This document shows, piece after piece, positions 41,947 through 51,123 of a stretch of 64,000 nucleotides of DNA. The stretch is from Rhodococcus sovatensis (GTDB taxonomy: Bacteria; Actinomycetota; Actinomycetes; Mycobacteriales; Mycobacteriaceae). A model generated the notes under the pieces. It made no database searches. It saw only the letters and a program-made list of their open reading frames with translations, and had not been told where the DNA came from. Position 1 is the first letter of the stretch, and each line of letters opens with the position of its first letter. Location: positions 4,526,001 through 4,590,000 of the forward strand of contig NZ_CP147846.1 in the NCBI RefSeq assembly GCF_037327425.1, read 5' to 3'. Made by a program: the position numbers and the translations under genes.

Positions 41947-42915
41947 CTACGAGTGTGCAATCTCCGGAGCCGACGAGATCAGCCCCGCCGCCCAACCCGC
42001 GGTCCACTGGGTCGAGGTGGTCCCGGCGTCATCGACCACGAAGGTGTTGTACGACGCGTGCACTGGGTTGCCCGCCGCGCCGGCGAGAATCCCGATGCTC
42101 TGCGGGATGTTCCGAAGCGACAGACCTTCGGACGGTGCAGCACAGATGAGATCGCCTGCGGCACATATCTGATTGACCTTGTCGTCGAGCGCTCCGAAGC
42201 CACCCTGCCGCGGTCCGGTCATGGTGATGCCGGGCAGATCGAGACCACCGAGAGCAACCTCGGCACCGACGCCGTCCACTGGCGGACCGATGTCGACGCC
42301 GGATGTACCGTCGCGACGTCCGTCGGCGATCAGCGTGACACCGAGAACCCTCTCTGCAGCCACCGGTCCGTTGCCCGACCCGATCTCTGCAGCTATGTCG
42401 CCCGCGATCACCGCGCCTTGCGAGAAACCGACGAGGACGTAGTTGGTGAGTGGGCATCGATCGCTGACGCGAGCCAACTCTGCCTTGGCTACGTTCGCGC
42501 CCTCGGTTCGACTGTTGTTGTAGGACTGCTGACCGTCAGGCGGGAGCGCAATGGGATTGGAGAACTGCGCCACGTACGGGACGGTGTAGACACTGGCCCG
42601 GCCCGCGTCGAACTGCGCCTGCAGTGGCTTGGTCACGTTCAGTAGCAAAGACACCGGATTGGCGGTCGGGTTGTACGGATCGTCTCCGGTAGCCGACTCC
42701 CAGGTGCCGGGGATCGCGATGACAGAGACGTCGGCACAATCGGCGGGCTGCGACTGCGGCTGGTCGGGACCAGGCCCCGGCAGCGGTGACGGAATCTCGC
42801 GGGGTAGTCGGCCTGCCAGCAGGTACCACAGCGCCACGATGATCAGCCCGAGTATGACGACTACCGCGAGCAGTTTCGGTAGTAGTCGCCGCTTCCTCTT
42901 GGTGGAGTTGGCCAT
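41947..42915 (-). CDS. Cutinase-like envelope lipase/thioesterase, Culp6 (Rv3802c) type
   Basis: 322 residues from ATG 42915 (TTG 42924 also in frame). One N-terminal transmembrane anchor (about 12-32), a Pro-rich linker, then a cutinase alpha/beta-hydrolase domain: ADCADVSVIAIPGTWES, catalytic Ser in VLVGFSQGAVIAGD, paired cysteines (ICAAGDLICAAP) with the nearby Asp, and His in GNPVHASYNTF. Rv3802c is an essential phospholipase/thioesterase next to the mycolyltransferase genes, and the order here (fadD32 region, culp, fbp) agrees. It acts on the outer membrane face, probably in mycolate or phospholipid remodelling. Confidence 0.87.
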   Translation of the reverse strand: MANSTKRKRRLLPKLLAVVVILGLIIVALWYLLAGRLPREIPSPLPGPGPDQPQSQPADCADVSVIAIPGTWESATGDDPYNPTANPVSLLLNVTKPLQAQFDAGRASVYTVPYVAQFSNPIALPPDGQQSYNNSRTEGANVAKAELARVSDRCPLTNYVLVGFSQGAVIAGDIAAEIGSGNGPVAAERVLGVTLIADGRRDGTSGVDIGPPVDGVGAEVALGGLDLPGITMTGPRQGGFGALDDKVNQICAAGDLICAAPSEGLSLRNIPQSIGILAGAAGNPVHASYNTFVVDDAGTTSTQWTAGWAAGLISSAPEIAHS

Positions 42916-42927
42916 CTCAGACAACCA

Positions 42928-43476
42928 TCAAGCTTTGCACAGGGTGTTCTGGGCCGCCGTGATGTAGATCTGTGCGGCCTCTCCGGCCTGCTCAGCAGAC
43001 ATCTGAGTGCCTGATGCGCTGGCTTCGACACCGACATTTGCCGTCACGAACGTCGAGATCTCGTCTGCTGGAACACCCTGTGACTGCGCCGAACAAATGT
43101 ATGTAGCCGTGGAGATCGCGATTTCACCGTTGCCTGCAACGGTGACGCCGTTCTTCTCCAGCTCATCCAGGAAGGCCTGGCCACGGTCGTCCACCGGAGC
43201 CTCGGTCGGCCCCGGGAAGCCCTCGGGCACCGGCTGAGGCTGCTCGGGTGGCGCAGTAGCGGCGTCCCCCGGGCTCGTCGTCGGCGCTGACGAGGTGGCC
43301 GACGCTTCCGTCGTCGACTCGGCGGTCGTTGTCGCAGCGGCGGTGGTGGTGGTCGACGTCGTCGACGGCGATCCTGTGGCCGTCGAGTCGTCGCTACCAC
43401 ACGCGACCAGAAGGCCACCGGCGGCGACGCTCAGTACTGCCAGGGACAGCGTCCGGGCAAGAGAAGTTCGCATCAT
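42928..43476 (-). CDS. DUF732-type secreted lipoprotein
   Basis: 182 residues from ATG 43476 (ATG 43473 equally possible). Signal peptide followed by lipobox LLVACGSD, so the mature N-terminal Cys is lipidated. A Ser/Thr/Ala-rich low-complexity linker follows (about 32-70, likely unstructured or O-mannosylated), then a domain of about 95 residues, FLDELEKNGVTVAGNGEIAISTATYICSAQ, with two Cys (ICSAQ and the C-terminal LCKA) that could form a disulfide, as in DUF732 proteins. Function unknown. It starts 12 bases upstream of the cutinase gene's ATG region, so co-expression is likely. M. tuberculosis has fbpD at this place instead. Confidence 0.75.
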   Translation of the reverse strand: MMRTSLARTLSLAVLSVAAGGLLVACGSDDSTATGSPSTTSTTTTAAATTTAESTTEASATSSAPTTSPGDAATAPPEQPQPVPEGFPGPTEAPVDDRGQAFLDELEKNGVTVAGNGEIAISTATYICSAQSQGVPADEISTFVTANVGVEASASGTQMSAEQAGEAAQIYITAAQNTLCKA

Positions 43477-43567
43477 CAGTCCAGTCGTTCGGCGTCGAAG
43501 GTCATCGGGGACGGTACAGCGACCCGCTGAGAACAATCTGAGCAGATTCCCAGCGGGCTCTCATCGA

Positions 43568-45454
43568 TCACGGCGCGATGGTCACCTTCCCGTCCTTCAC
43601 CGTGATGATGCCGAACTGGAAGTTCTGCTGGATTCCGCCACCGTCCATGTCGAACTGGTCGCTCGTGATGTATCCGAGACGGCCGCCTTCGTAGCCGACG
43701 CTCTTCCACGCGTCGAAGATCTCGCCGTTGCGGATCGCCCACGCGCCCGTCAGCGGACTCCAATAGATGTTGCCGCCCTCGAACTCGTTGAACCGGCCGC
43801 CGTCCTTGATGGGTCCGATCTCACTTGTCTTCGGGAAGCCGAGTGAGCCGTTCTCCCAACCGAGTTGGCCGTACTTGCCGAGGATCATTCCCTGCACCGC
43901 GTGGGTTCCGAGGTCCGGGCTGTGATACATCGCGCCGATCTCGAAGCCTTGCACCGCACCAGGCTTGGACGGCGTGGGCACCTCGTCGAGAACGGGGTAG
44001 CCGAGCGGACCGCCCTCGTAGCCCTGCCGTGCCCACTCGTCGAGAATTGCTCCCCGAACTGCGTGCGCTCCGGTCTGCGGGGTGAAGTAGATCATGCCGT
44101 TCTGGAAGGCATTGCCACGTCCGCGACCGTCCGGAGTTCCGAACTCACCGGTCGTGGGGAATCCGAGCGCCCCTGCGGGTCCACCGGAGCCTTGGTAGTT
44201 GCCACCGATTGCGCCCGCGACGGCCTGTGCACCGGCGTCGGCATTGAAGAACACGCGACCGAAGCGGAAGTCCTGAGCGCGGCCGCCGGCGACGTTGTAC
44301 TCCGCCGTCAAGCAGTCACCGAGCCATGAGTTGGCTCCCGAGGCGTTCCCGATCGCGCCGGAGACGCTACACGACGGCTTGTCCACCTCGACACCGAGCG
44401 AACTGGCGAGCTGCGGCCAGAGCTGCTTCAGCTCGAACTGCCAGTACTCCCACGTGTGCAGTCCCGAGGGGCGGTACACGACCTGCGCGGGGATGCCGAG
44501 CTTGTTGAGCTTGGTAGCGAATGTCTGCGACGTGAGACGCGAGAGAATTTCCAGACCCATGCCCGCGTAGTTGGAGCTGACCCCGGGAATTCCCGACGGC
44601 GGATCATACGGTCCGGCGACGCCGTTGCCGCTCGATACGTAGAGGCTGACGCCCCGCAGTTTCTCGGCGAGCAGATATGGATCGTGCTGAGCCCACAGAT
44701 CGTTGGTCGGCGCACCCCACATTGCCTTGGAGTTGTATCCGCCCGCGTCGGCCATCGCGTACTGAATAGCCTGCGGCATACCGAGAGTAGTGGTCGTCAG
44801 CATGCCCGACAACGAACCGGCGAACTTGAAGAAGCCTTCGTTGCGTGCGGCGAGGAACATGGCCGCTGTGCCGCCCATCGACAGACCTACGACTCCGCGG
44901 GTCTGGTTGGTACGCCAGTCGTTCTCGAGGATGGGGGGCAGTTCCTTGGTCAGGAACGTCTCCCATTGGTAGTTCTTGCCGTTGTCCTGGTCGACCCAGT
45001 CGGAGTAGAAGCTGGACTGTCCGCCTACCGGAAGAACGACGTTGACGTTCTTGTCCGCGAAGTAGGACTCGGCGTCGGTCTCGGCCGTCCACCCGCTCTC
45101 CTGGTCCGTCGCGCGCAGACCGTCGAGCATCCACACGGACGGGAACACCGCCGCTGGATTGATGTTCCAGTCCCGAGCGAGCAGGAGCTGAACCTGGATG
45201 GGGGTGCCCATCGACGGCGATTCGATCCACAGCGCGACGCGACGATCCGACAGCCAGTCCACTGCGGTGACTGTGGCCGCGGACGGTGCCTGCGTCTGTG
45301 TCGGCGCCGCGAGCGCCACTGGTGCAGCCTGAGCGATACCCGCCGCACCGAAGGGTGAGATCAGTGCTGCGGCGATCACTGCGGCCGTTGCCGTCCGCCT
45401 GGCGGCTGCTCCAGCCGCGCCGCGCCGGCCGAATCGAGCAAGCCCAGTGCGCAT
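43568..45454 (-). CDS. Mycolyltransferase with C-terminal LGFP repeats
   Basis: 628 residues from ATG 45454. Signal peptide ending around AGIAQAAP. The antigen-85-type alpha/beta-hydrolase domain (about 60-345) has WMLDGLRA, PVGGQSSFYSDW, nucleophile Ser in VVGLSMGGTAAMF and His in RPSGLHTWEYW. It transfers mycolic acids from trehalose monomycolate to arabinogalactan or trehalose. The C-terminal half (about 400-628) has at least four LGFP-type repeats (GALGFPTT, GPLGYPVL, GSLGFPKT, GRLGYITS), an arrangement known from corynebacterial Cop1 (cMytA) and thought to bind the cell wall. It is the last and largest of three consecutive mycolyltransferase genes on this strand. Confidence 0.92.
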   Translation of the reverse strand: MRTGLARFGRRGAAGAAARRTATAAVIAAALISPFGAAGIAQAAPVALAAPTQTQAPSAATVTAVDWLSDRRVALWIESPSMGTPIQVQLLLARDWNINPAAVFPSVWMLDGLRATDQESGWTAETDAESYFADKNVNVVLPVGGQSSFYSDWVDQDNGKNYQWETFLTKELPPILENDWRTNQTRGVVGLSMGGTAAMFLAARNEGFFKFAGSLSGMLTTTTLGMPQAIQYAMADAGGYNSKAMWGAPTNDLWAQHDPYLLAEKLRGVSLYVSSGNGVAGPYDPPSGIPGVSSNYAGMGLEILSRLTSQTFATKLNKLGIPAQVVYRPSGLHTWEYWQFELKQLWPQLASSLGVEVDKPSCSVSGAIGNASGANSWLGDCLTAEYNVAGGRAQDFRFGRVFFNADAGAQAVAGAIGGNYQGSGGPAGALGFPTTGEFGTPDGRGRGNAFQNGMIYFTPQTGAHAVRGAILDEWARQGYEGGPLGYPVLDEVPTPSKPGAVQGFEIGAMYHSPDLGTHAVQGMILGKYGQLGWENGSLGFPKTSEIGPIKDGGRFNEFEGGNIYWSPLTGAWAIRNGEIFDAWKSVGYEGGRLGYITSDQFDMDGGGIQQNFQFGIITVKDGKVTIAP

Positions 45455-45671
45455 GATGGTGACTCTCTTTCTTTTACTGCGGGTTCTCTCGCCGAGTGAA
45501 GATGTTTCGCAGACCTCTGTAGATGTCTTTCTACACGGCAACGACGTCGTATCGGCCAAGGCTCGCTGTGACAGGTGATGCAATTGTGAAAGAAGGCGGT
45601 TCACGCTCGTCGCCTACCGCAACCCGTGTCCGAAATGCACCGCTGCTCAAAAAGCACCGATGTCCAAAATG

Positions 45672-45711
45672 CACCGATGCCGCCCTGCACGAGAGCAGGG
45701 CGGCATCGGTG
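45672..45711 (-). terminator. Perfect 17-bp stem terminator of the middle mycolyltransferase gene
   Basis: Arms 45672-45688 and 45695-45711 (CACCGATGCCGCCCTGC and its complement) enclose a six-base loop, 24 bases after the gene's stop on the minus strand. It is followed there by CATTTTGG, a short T-run. Between 45455 and 45671 I see only the 5' region of the LGFP-type gene. Confidence 0.8.
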
Positions 45712-45734
45712 GGTCTGGCAATTTCAGGTGAAGA

Positions 45735-46748
45735 TCAGGCGTTCAGAGCCTCGAGGATCTGACCGCGAGCCTTGAACAGCTCGGCCGACCAGTACGCCCA
45801 GCTGTGCGTTCCGTTGCTCGGGAAGCTGAAGGTCGCCGGGATTCCGAGCGTCGCCAGGCGGACCTGGAACGCGCGGCTGTTGGCGAGAGCCAATGCCTCG
45901 AGTGCCATGCCGTTGGCGGTGTTGTAGAAGTCGATCGGCGCGCGCGGCTTGTCGTACTGACCGGGCAGGCCGGATGCAGCGGACACGTACAGCGACAGAC
46001 CGCGAAGATCAGGTGCGAAGACGAACGGGTCGTTGCGCAACCATGCCGGGCTCCACGGAGGTCCCCACATCGAATCGACGTTGAACCAGGACTGCGACAG
46101 CATCGCGACGCGAATGGCCTCGCGCATGCCGGGTGCCGAGATGTTGAGGTAGCCCGAGAACGAACCGGCGAACTTGAACTGATCGCGGTGGTACGCGGCC
46201 AGCGTCAGTGCCGCGGAACCGCCCATCGAGATTCCGAGAACGGCGTTGTTGGAGCGCGAGACTCCGTAGCCCTCGAGGAATGCGGGCAGATCCTGCGTCA
46301 GGAACGTCTCCCACTTGTAGGTGACTTCCTGGCCGTTCAAGTTCGACGCGGCATACCAGTCGCTGTAGAAGCTGGCCTGGCCACCGACCGGCATGACGAG
46401 TGTGACGTCATCGCCGGCGAATTGGTCCTGTGCGTTGGTCTCGAACGTCCACGCATTGCGATCGTCGCGGGCACGCAGTCCGTCGAGTAGGTAGAGCGCA
46501 GCATTGCCGCCGCGAGCCGCCCACTGGACCTGGACCTTGATCGGACCCATCTCGGACGGAACGAACAGATCCTCACGTCCACCGGCGGGAGCCTTGTGCA
46601 CGATCGCACTGGGGGCTGCTACCGCTACCGCGCCACCGACGACGCCGGCTGCGATAGGAACGACGAGTGCGGCTGCACCGACGCCGAGGAGGCGCTGCCG
46701 CCATCGCTGGGACAGTGTCGGCTTGCTCATGAGGCCGGCAAATCGCAT
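45735..46748 (-). CDS. Mycolyltransferase, antigen 85 family (middle copy)
   Basis: 337 residues from ATG 46748 (ATG 46730, MSKPT, is an alternative). Signal peptide ending near AVAVAAP. Single alpha/beta-hydrolase domain: YLLDGLRARDDRNAW, PVGGQASFYSDWY, FLTQDLPAFL, nucleophile in LGISMGGSAALTLAAYH, YLNISAPGMREAI, MWGPPW and catalytic His in NGTHSWAYW. Typical Ag85 length. Exported and acting at the outer face to make trehalose dimycolate and arabinogalactan-bound mycolate. It has its own terminator and a 325-base upstream gap, so it is probably transcribed alone. Confidence 0.93.
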   Translation of the reverse strand: MRFAGLMSKPTLSQRWRQRLLGVGAAALVVPIAAGVVGGAVAVAAPSAIVHKAPAGGREDLFVPSEMGPIKVQVQWAARGGNAALYLLDGLRARDDRNAWTFETNAQDQFAGDDVTLVMPVGGQASFYSDWYAASNLNGQEVTYKWETFLTQDLPAFLEGYGVSRSNNAVLGISMGGSAALTLAAYHRDQFKFAGSFSGYLNISAPGMREAIRVAMLSQSWFNVDSMWGPPWSPAWLRNDPFVFAPDLRGLSLYVSAASGLPGQYDKPRAPIDFYNTANGMALEALALANSRAFQVRLATLGIPATFSFPSNGTHSWAYWSAELFKARGQILEALNA

Positions 46749-47073
46749 GAAATCGTGCTCTCTCTCGTCATTCTGCGGTCTCCGCGATTCGCGGCCCCCG
46801 GCATTCCAACAGGGCTGTCTTCGGCCCCGTCGGGCCGTAGTGAAGTGTTTTCAGTTTTCCCACGCAGACCATAGAGCCGAGGCTCTACAGAAGACGCGCA
46901 CAAGGGAGGCTATTGCAACCGACTACTCCGAAGCAAAACTGTGATCTACATCCCAGACTTGCTTCGGGGTGATACCAGACTGTGACCATATCCTGAGAGG
47001 CCCTCGCAGACCACCCTGTCAAACCAGTGAATTCTCACAAACAGTGCGGAAAGCGGGGGATCTGCCGGATCTG
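46749..47073. other. Intergenic gap with inverted repeat between two mycolyltransferase genes
   Basis: 325 bases without a gene. It holds the inverted repeat CCGAAGCAA (46928-46936) / TTGCTTCGG (46959-46967). Inside the loop is TGTGATCTACATCCC, a half-conserved CRP/GlxR-like motif. On the minus strand it is the 5' region of the 45735-46748 gene and the 3' region of the 47074-48066 gene. No small gene is apparent. Confidence 0.5.
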
Positions 47074-48066
47074 TCAGCCGATGTTGGCGCTCAGGTCGGG
47101 CGCCATGATGTGAGCCTGTTCCTGCCAGTAACCCCACTGATGGGTTCCGACGCTCGGGAACGCGTATGTGACATTGTTCGCACCGATACTCGCCATCCGG
47201 ATCTGGAAGGCGCGGCTGTTCGCCAGCGCGATTGCCTCGAGGCCCATCGCATTTCCGGTGTTGTAGTAGTCGATGAAACTACGCGGCTGGTCGAGGCCAC
47301 CGGGCAGTCCGCTGCCTGCGAAGACCCACACACGAGTGCCGTTGTCGCGAAGGCGAGGTGCGAACACGAACGGGTCGTTGCGCAACCACGCCGAGTTCCA
47401 CGGCGGTCCCCACATGGCGTCGATGTTGTAGCGGCCCGAGTCGAGGAGTGCGAGGCGCATCGCCTCACGCATGCCCGGTGCCGAGATGTTCAGGTAGCCC
47501 GAGAGTGAACCCGCATACGAGAACTGTTCCGGGTGGTAGGCAGCCAGAGTCAGTGCCGCGCTGCCGCCCATCGAGATGCCGACGACGCCGTTGCGGTTCG
47601 GGTTGAAGCCGAGCCGGTTCTGCAGGTTGTTACGCAGGTCCTGGGTGAGGAATGTTTCCCACTTGTACGTCGTCTGCTGGCCGTTGAAGTTCGAGGGTGC
47701 GTACCAGTCCGAGTAGAAGCTCGACTGTCCACCGACAGGCTGAACGACGTTGATGTTCCAGGATGCGAGGTACGCACCGGCGTCGGTCTCGTGCTCCCAG
47801 CCGGAGATGTCGTTGGTGGCACGCAGTCCGTCGAGCAGGTACACGACACGGTTGGTGTTGCCGTCGGCCGCACGCCAGATCCGGCTCTTGATCGGACCCA
47901 TGCTCGAGTCGGTCCAGAAGTCCTGAGCACCCGGATCGAACGCCGCATTGGCCGTCGCACCCGTCCCGACCACTGCAAGACCGAGCGGCAGAGCCACAGC
48001 CATCACCAGAGACGTGAGTATCCGGCGGAAGCGCCCCCTGGCACTCTTGTTCTTTCTACCCAGCAT
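47074..48066 (-). CDS. Mycolyltransferase, antigen 85 family (upstream copy)
   Basis: 330 residues from ATG 48066, preceded by GAGAGG at good spacing. Signal peptide ending near GATANAAF. Motifs: VVYLLDGLRATNDISGW, PVGGQSSFYSDWY, WETFLTQDLRNNL, nucleophile in VGISMGGSAALTLAAYHP, YLNISAPGMREAM, MWGPPWNSAWLRNDP and His in GTHQWGYW. Close in sequence to the neighbouring 45735-46748 protein, suggesting a tandem duplication. Same reaction, possibly with different acceptor preference. The gap after it to aftB (48067-48296) has short direct repeats (cggaacagcagcg) and no gene. Confidence 0.93.
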   Translation of the reverse strand: MLGRKNKSARGRFRRILTSLVMAVALPLGLAVVGTGATANAAFDPGAQDFWTDSSMGPIKSRIWRAADGNTNRVVYLLDGLRATNDISGWEHETDAGAYLASWNINVVQPVGGQSSFYSDWYAPSNFNGQQTTYKWETFLTQDLRNNLQNRLGFNPNRNGVVGISMGGSAALTLAAYHPEQFSYAGSLSGYLNISAPGMREAMRLALLDSGRYNIDAMWGPPWNSAWLRNDPFVFAPRLRDNGTRVWVFAGSGLPGGLDQPRSFIDYYNTGNAMGLEAIALANSRAFQIRMASIGANNVTYAFPSVGTHQWGYWQEQAHIMAPDLSANIG

Positions 48067-48296
48067 GCATTTGACCTCTCAGCAGTGTCGGTACGCCGCA
48101 GAACCTGCAGCGCACCCGTTTCAGCGGTATGAACCCGGCGCGAGAGCCAGAGCAGTCACACATATCTTTCGCATACATCGACCCGAAGGCGACTTCCGTT
48201 ACGCAAACGAGATATCCCATCTTGGAGACAGAACGGTATCGACGCAACTTCGGAACAGCAGCGTTTCGGAACAGCAGCGATTCGAAAGAGCAGCGC

Positions 48297-50240
48297 TCAA
48301 TTATCACCTTCCACGATCGGCGGCTCGAGACCACATCGCTGTAATTCGTATTCGGGGACGCGGTCGAAACGATATCCCGCATAGAAGAGCGACCGCTTGA
48401 CGTTTCTGACGAACAATTCTTTCGTCAGCGGCGCCCGGTACGAGGCAATCAATTCCTGCGTGTCAGGGCACGCCAGCGCAGCTCGCGCCTCTGTCACCCA
48501 GTCCTCGTCCATGTACCAGGGCAGGTACGGGTGCACCCCGACCAAACCGAGGTCCGCGACCACCCAGTCCGGATACAGATTCTTGTCGTGCCCGATTCGC
48601 CCGTTCTCGAGGCGCTCGGTGTGCGAAGCGAGCGGGTACGCCAGACCCATCTGATCGATGACTCGAACGTCGAGCCCCACGTTCATGCTCGTCATGCCCA
48701 GATTCAGGAAGAACACGGTGTGACCGGCCCCACCAGGGGGGATCGGCAACGGTGGCGGCACGACGTCCCAGTAGGTGAACTGAGCGCTCGGCAACAGCAG
48801 ACCACCGTCGGGAGTGTTGTCGATCGTCTCCACCATCGGACGAATACGCGGATAGTCGAGGTAGTCCGACGCCAGAATCGGATGGGCATGCCCGGTATTG
48901 AGCGCATAGAACGCTCGCTCGTCGACAATTCCCGTTTTTCCGACGATCGAGCCCTCCGGCATACCCGTGGTGTTCGCCGCGAAGAACGCCCAGATCACCG
49001 TCACGATCCACACGAAAGCGCCGACCGCGAAACCAACGATCTGCCGCATATCGGAATTCTTGGAAGGAATTGTCAGCGGAATGACGGCAACCGGAAGCAA
49101 CAGTGTGAACAGTGCGGGCAGAAGCGTCCTGCCGTGCATGAAGTCGCCACCCACGCGCACCGCGTACAGCAGCGACAGAATTCCGCTGACGAAAACGAAG
49201 ACGACGACCGCGCTCGGTGTGCGCAGACGACGCTGCAGTTCGCCCGCGGTCCTGGGCACCGGTCCTGTCGTGCGATGAGCTGTCGATCGAAGAGAAGTGG
49301 CGATGCCGGCAATCAGTAACAGGACCAACGGAAGCCACAGCATGTAGGGGCCGAGCAAGTTCCACAGGTAGTTCAGGCCCTGCGACCACTTGGCGCCACC
49401 GGCGTCCTTCGACACGGCAGTGTTGGGGTACGGCAGTCCGTAGTACCCCATTCGCCAGATCTGGTAGAGAACCGGCGTGGCGCCTGCGACGGCGAACACC
49501 GCGATGCGGCTGGGCCACGTCTGCGGGGCAAGGAAGATCATGACGAGCGCGAGACCGCCGATGATGACCAGTTCCGGACGGACCAGCGGCCCAAGGCCTC
49601 CCCAGAACGCAAGCAACAACAGTTCGGGTGTGCGGACCTTTCGGGTGGCCCAGCGGACCATCAGCAGCCAGAGCGCCGCGATCCAGAAGATGACCAGGCA
49701 GGTTTCGAGCCCCGACGTCGCGAAGTCCCTGGCCGGCGGCACGGCGATGTAGACCAGGACTCCGGCGGGGAGGTAGATGACCGCGCGCCCAGCGCGGGCG
49801 CCGTTTCGGCCGAATTCAGTTCCACGCTCACGGGCTTCGAGCAGGGCATAGGTCCCGAACATCGCGATGGCGACGGCAGCGGTCGACAGTACGAGCGCAA
49901 TCGTGAGCACGACGTATTCGAGGCGGGCCTCGCTGAGCCAGCTGCCCGCGTAGACCAGGTAAGTCCAGATCGTGCTGGTGTTCGTCTCCACCCGCTCGCC
50001 GGCGTTGAACACCGGGCCGTTGCCTGCGAGGAGGTTTCGGACCGTCCGCAGCACGATGAGTCCGTCGTCGGCGATCCACCGTCGTTCCCATGCGCCGTAC
50101 AGAAACAGCAGTGCCGATACGACGACACCGACGCCGAAGATCGACGCCGAGACTCGACGTCCGGTCAGCTCCTGTCGAGGCTTGTCCGTGATGTCGTCCG
50201 GCGTCCTGTGTTCACTACCCGGCGACGTAAACTGCGACAC
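48297..50240 (-). CDS. aftB: Terminal beta(1-2) arabinofuranosyltransferase AftB
   Basis: 647 residues (627 in Rv3805c). GT-C membrane enzyme adding the terminal beta(1-2) arabinofuranose, the site to which mycolate is attached. After TM1 the catalytic loop is RRWIADDGLIVLRTVRNLLAGNG, with GERVETNTSTIWTYL following, both family hallmarks. About ten transmembrane helices, then a C-terminal extracytoplasmic domain from about 430. The start GTG 50240 overlaps the end of the ubiA gene by 26 bases, so the order glf-glfT2-PAP2-ubiA-aftB is one overlapping operon, as Rv3809c-Rv3805c. Confidence 0.93.
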   Translation of the reverse strand: MSQFTSPGSEHRTPDDITDKPRQELTGRRVSASIFGVGVVVSALLFLYGAWERRWIADDGLIVLRTVRNLLAGNGPVFNAGERVETNTSTIWTYLVYAGSWLSEARLEYVVLTIALVLSTAAVAIAMFGTYALLEARERGTEFGRNGARAGRAVIYLPAGVLVYIAVPPARDFATSGLETCLVIFWIAALWLLMVRWATRKVRTPELLLLAFWGGLGPLVRPELVIIGGLALVMIFLAPQTWPSRIAVFAVAGATPVLYQIWRMGYYGLPYPNTAVSKDAGGAKWSQGLNYLWNLLGPYMLWLPLVLLLIAGIATSLRSTAHRTTGPVPRTAGELQRRLRTPSAVVVFVFVSGILSLLYAVRVGGDFMHGRTLLPALFTLLLPVAVIPLTIPSKNSDMRQIVGFAVGAFVWIVTVIWAFFAANTTGMPEGSIVGKTGIVDERAFYALNTGHAHPILASDYLDYPRIRPMVETIDNTPDGGLLLPSAQFTYWDVVPPPLPIPPGGAGHTVFFLNLGMTSMNVGLDVRVIDQMGLAYPLASHTERLENGRIGHDKNLYPDWVVADLGLVGVHPYLPWYMDEDWVTEARAALACPDTQELIASYRAPLTKELFVRNVKRSLFYAGYRFDRVPEYELQRCGLEPPIVEGDN

Positions 50241-51123
50241 CGACTACTCCGATCCACGCGAGTGCAAGCACCTGCAACACCCTGTCGCCGAGCGCGATCT
50301 CTTCGGGTTCACCAGCTTCTCCACCGTCGACGTCCACCGCATAGCGAAGGATCGCGATCGTGAACGGGATCATCGAGATGGCGAACCAGTTGGAACTGGT
50401 CCCAGCGTCTTCTTGGAAAGCCCACAGCCCATAGCAAATCACGACAGCGGTCGCCGAGAGTGTCCAGACGAATCGAAGGTATGTCGTGGTGTAGTTCTCC
50501 AGCGACTTCCTGATCTTCGCGCCGGTACGTTCGGCCAGCTGCAACTCCGCGTATCGCTTGCCTGCAGCCATGAACAGCGAACCGAATGCCATGATCAGCA
50601 GGAACCACTGCGACAGCGGAATCGACGCGGCCACTCCACCGGCGATCGCGCGAAGCAGGAATCCGGACGAGACGATGCAGATGTCCAGCACGGCCTGGTG
50701 CTTGAGACCGAAGCAGTACGCCAGCTGAATCGCGATGTACACGCCGATGACCAGCGCGAGTTTCCAGTTGGCGAGGAACGAAAGTCCTACCGCCAACGCA
50801 ATACAGACGACAGCCATCGCATAGGCAAGCTTGACCGGCAGGATCCCTGCAGCGATCGGACGGAATCGTTTGGTGGGGTGAGCGCGATCGGCGTCGACAT
50901 CCATTGCGTCGTTGACGAGGTAGACGCCCGACGCGGCGAAACAGAAGACGACGAATGCCAGACCGACCGACAGCAAGACGTCGGGATCGGTCACCGAACC
51001 GGCAGCGAGTGGGGCCGCGAGCACGAGTACGTTCTTGACCCACTGACGCGGACGGAGCGCCTTGATCACACCGTCGAACAGGTTCTTCGGTGGTGCTCCG
51101 GCTGGGGGGGCTTCCTCGCTCAT
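50215..51123 (-). CDS. ubiA: Decaprenyl-phosphate phosphoribosyltransferase (UbiA family)
   Basis: 302 residues, same as Rv3806c. Transfers 5-phosphoribosyl from PRPP to decaprenyl phosphate, the committed step of DPA synthesis. UbiA prenyltransferase fold with about eight or nine transmembrane helices; the first Asp-rich motif is VYLVNDAMDVDADRAHPTKRFRP (NDxxDxxxD), and LRPRQWVKNVLVLAAPL is at the N-terminus. ATG 51123 has AAGGAGA at ideal spacing and overlaps the stop of the phosphatase gene. Confidence 0.94.
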   Translation of the reverse strand: MSEEAPPAGAPPKNLFDGVIKALRPRQWVKNVLVLAAPLAAGSVTDPDVLLSVGLAFVVFCFAASGVYLVNDAMDVDADRAHPTKRFRPIAAGILPVKLAYAMAVVCIALAVGLSFLANWKLALVIGVYIAIQLAYCFGLKHQAVLDICIVSSGFLLRAIAGGVAASIPLSQWFLLIMAFGSLFMAAGKRYAELQLAERTGAKIRKSLENYTTTYLRFVWTLSATAVVICYGLWAFQEDAGTSSNWFAISMIPFTIAILRYAVDVDGGEAGEPEEIALGDRVLQVLALAWIGVVGVAVYVAG

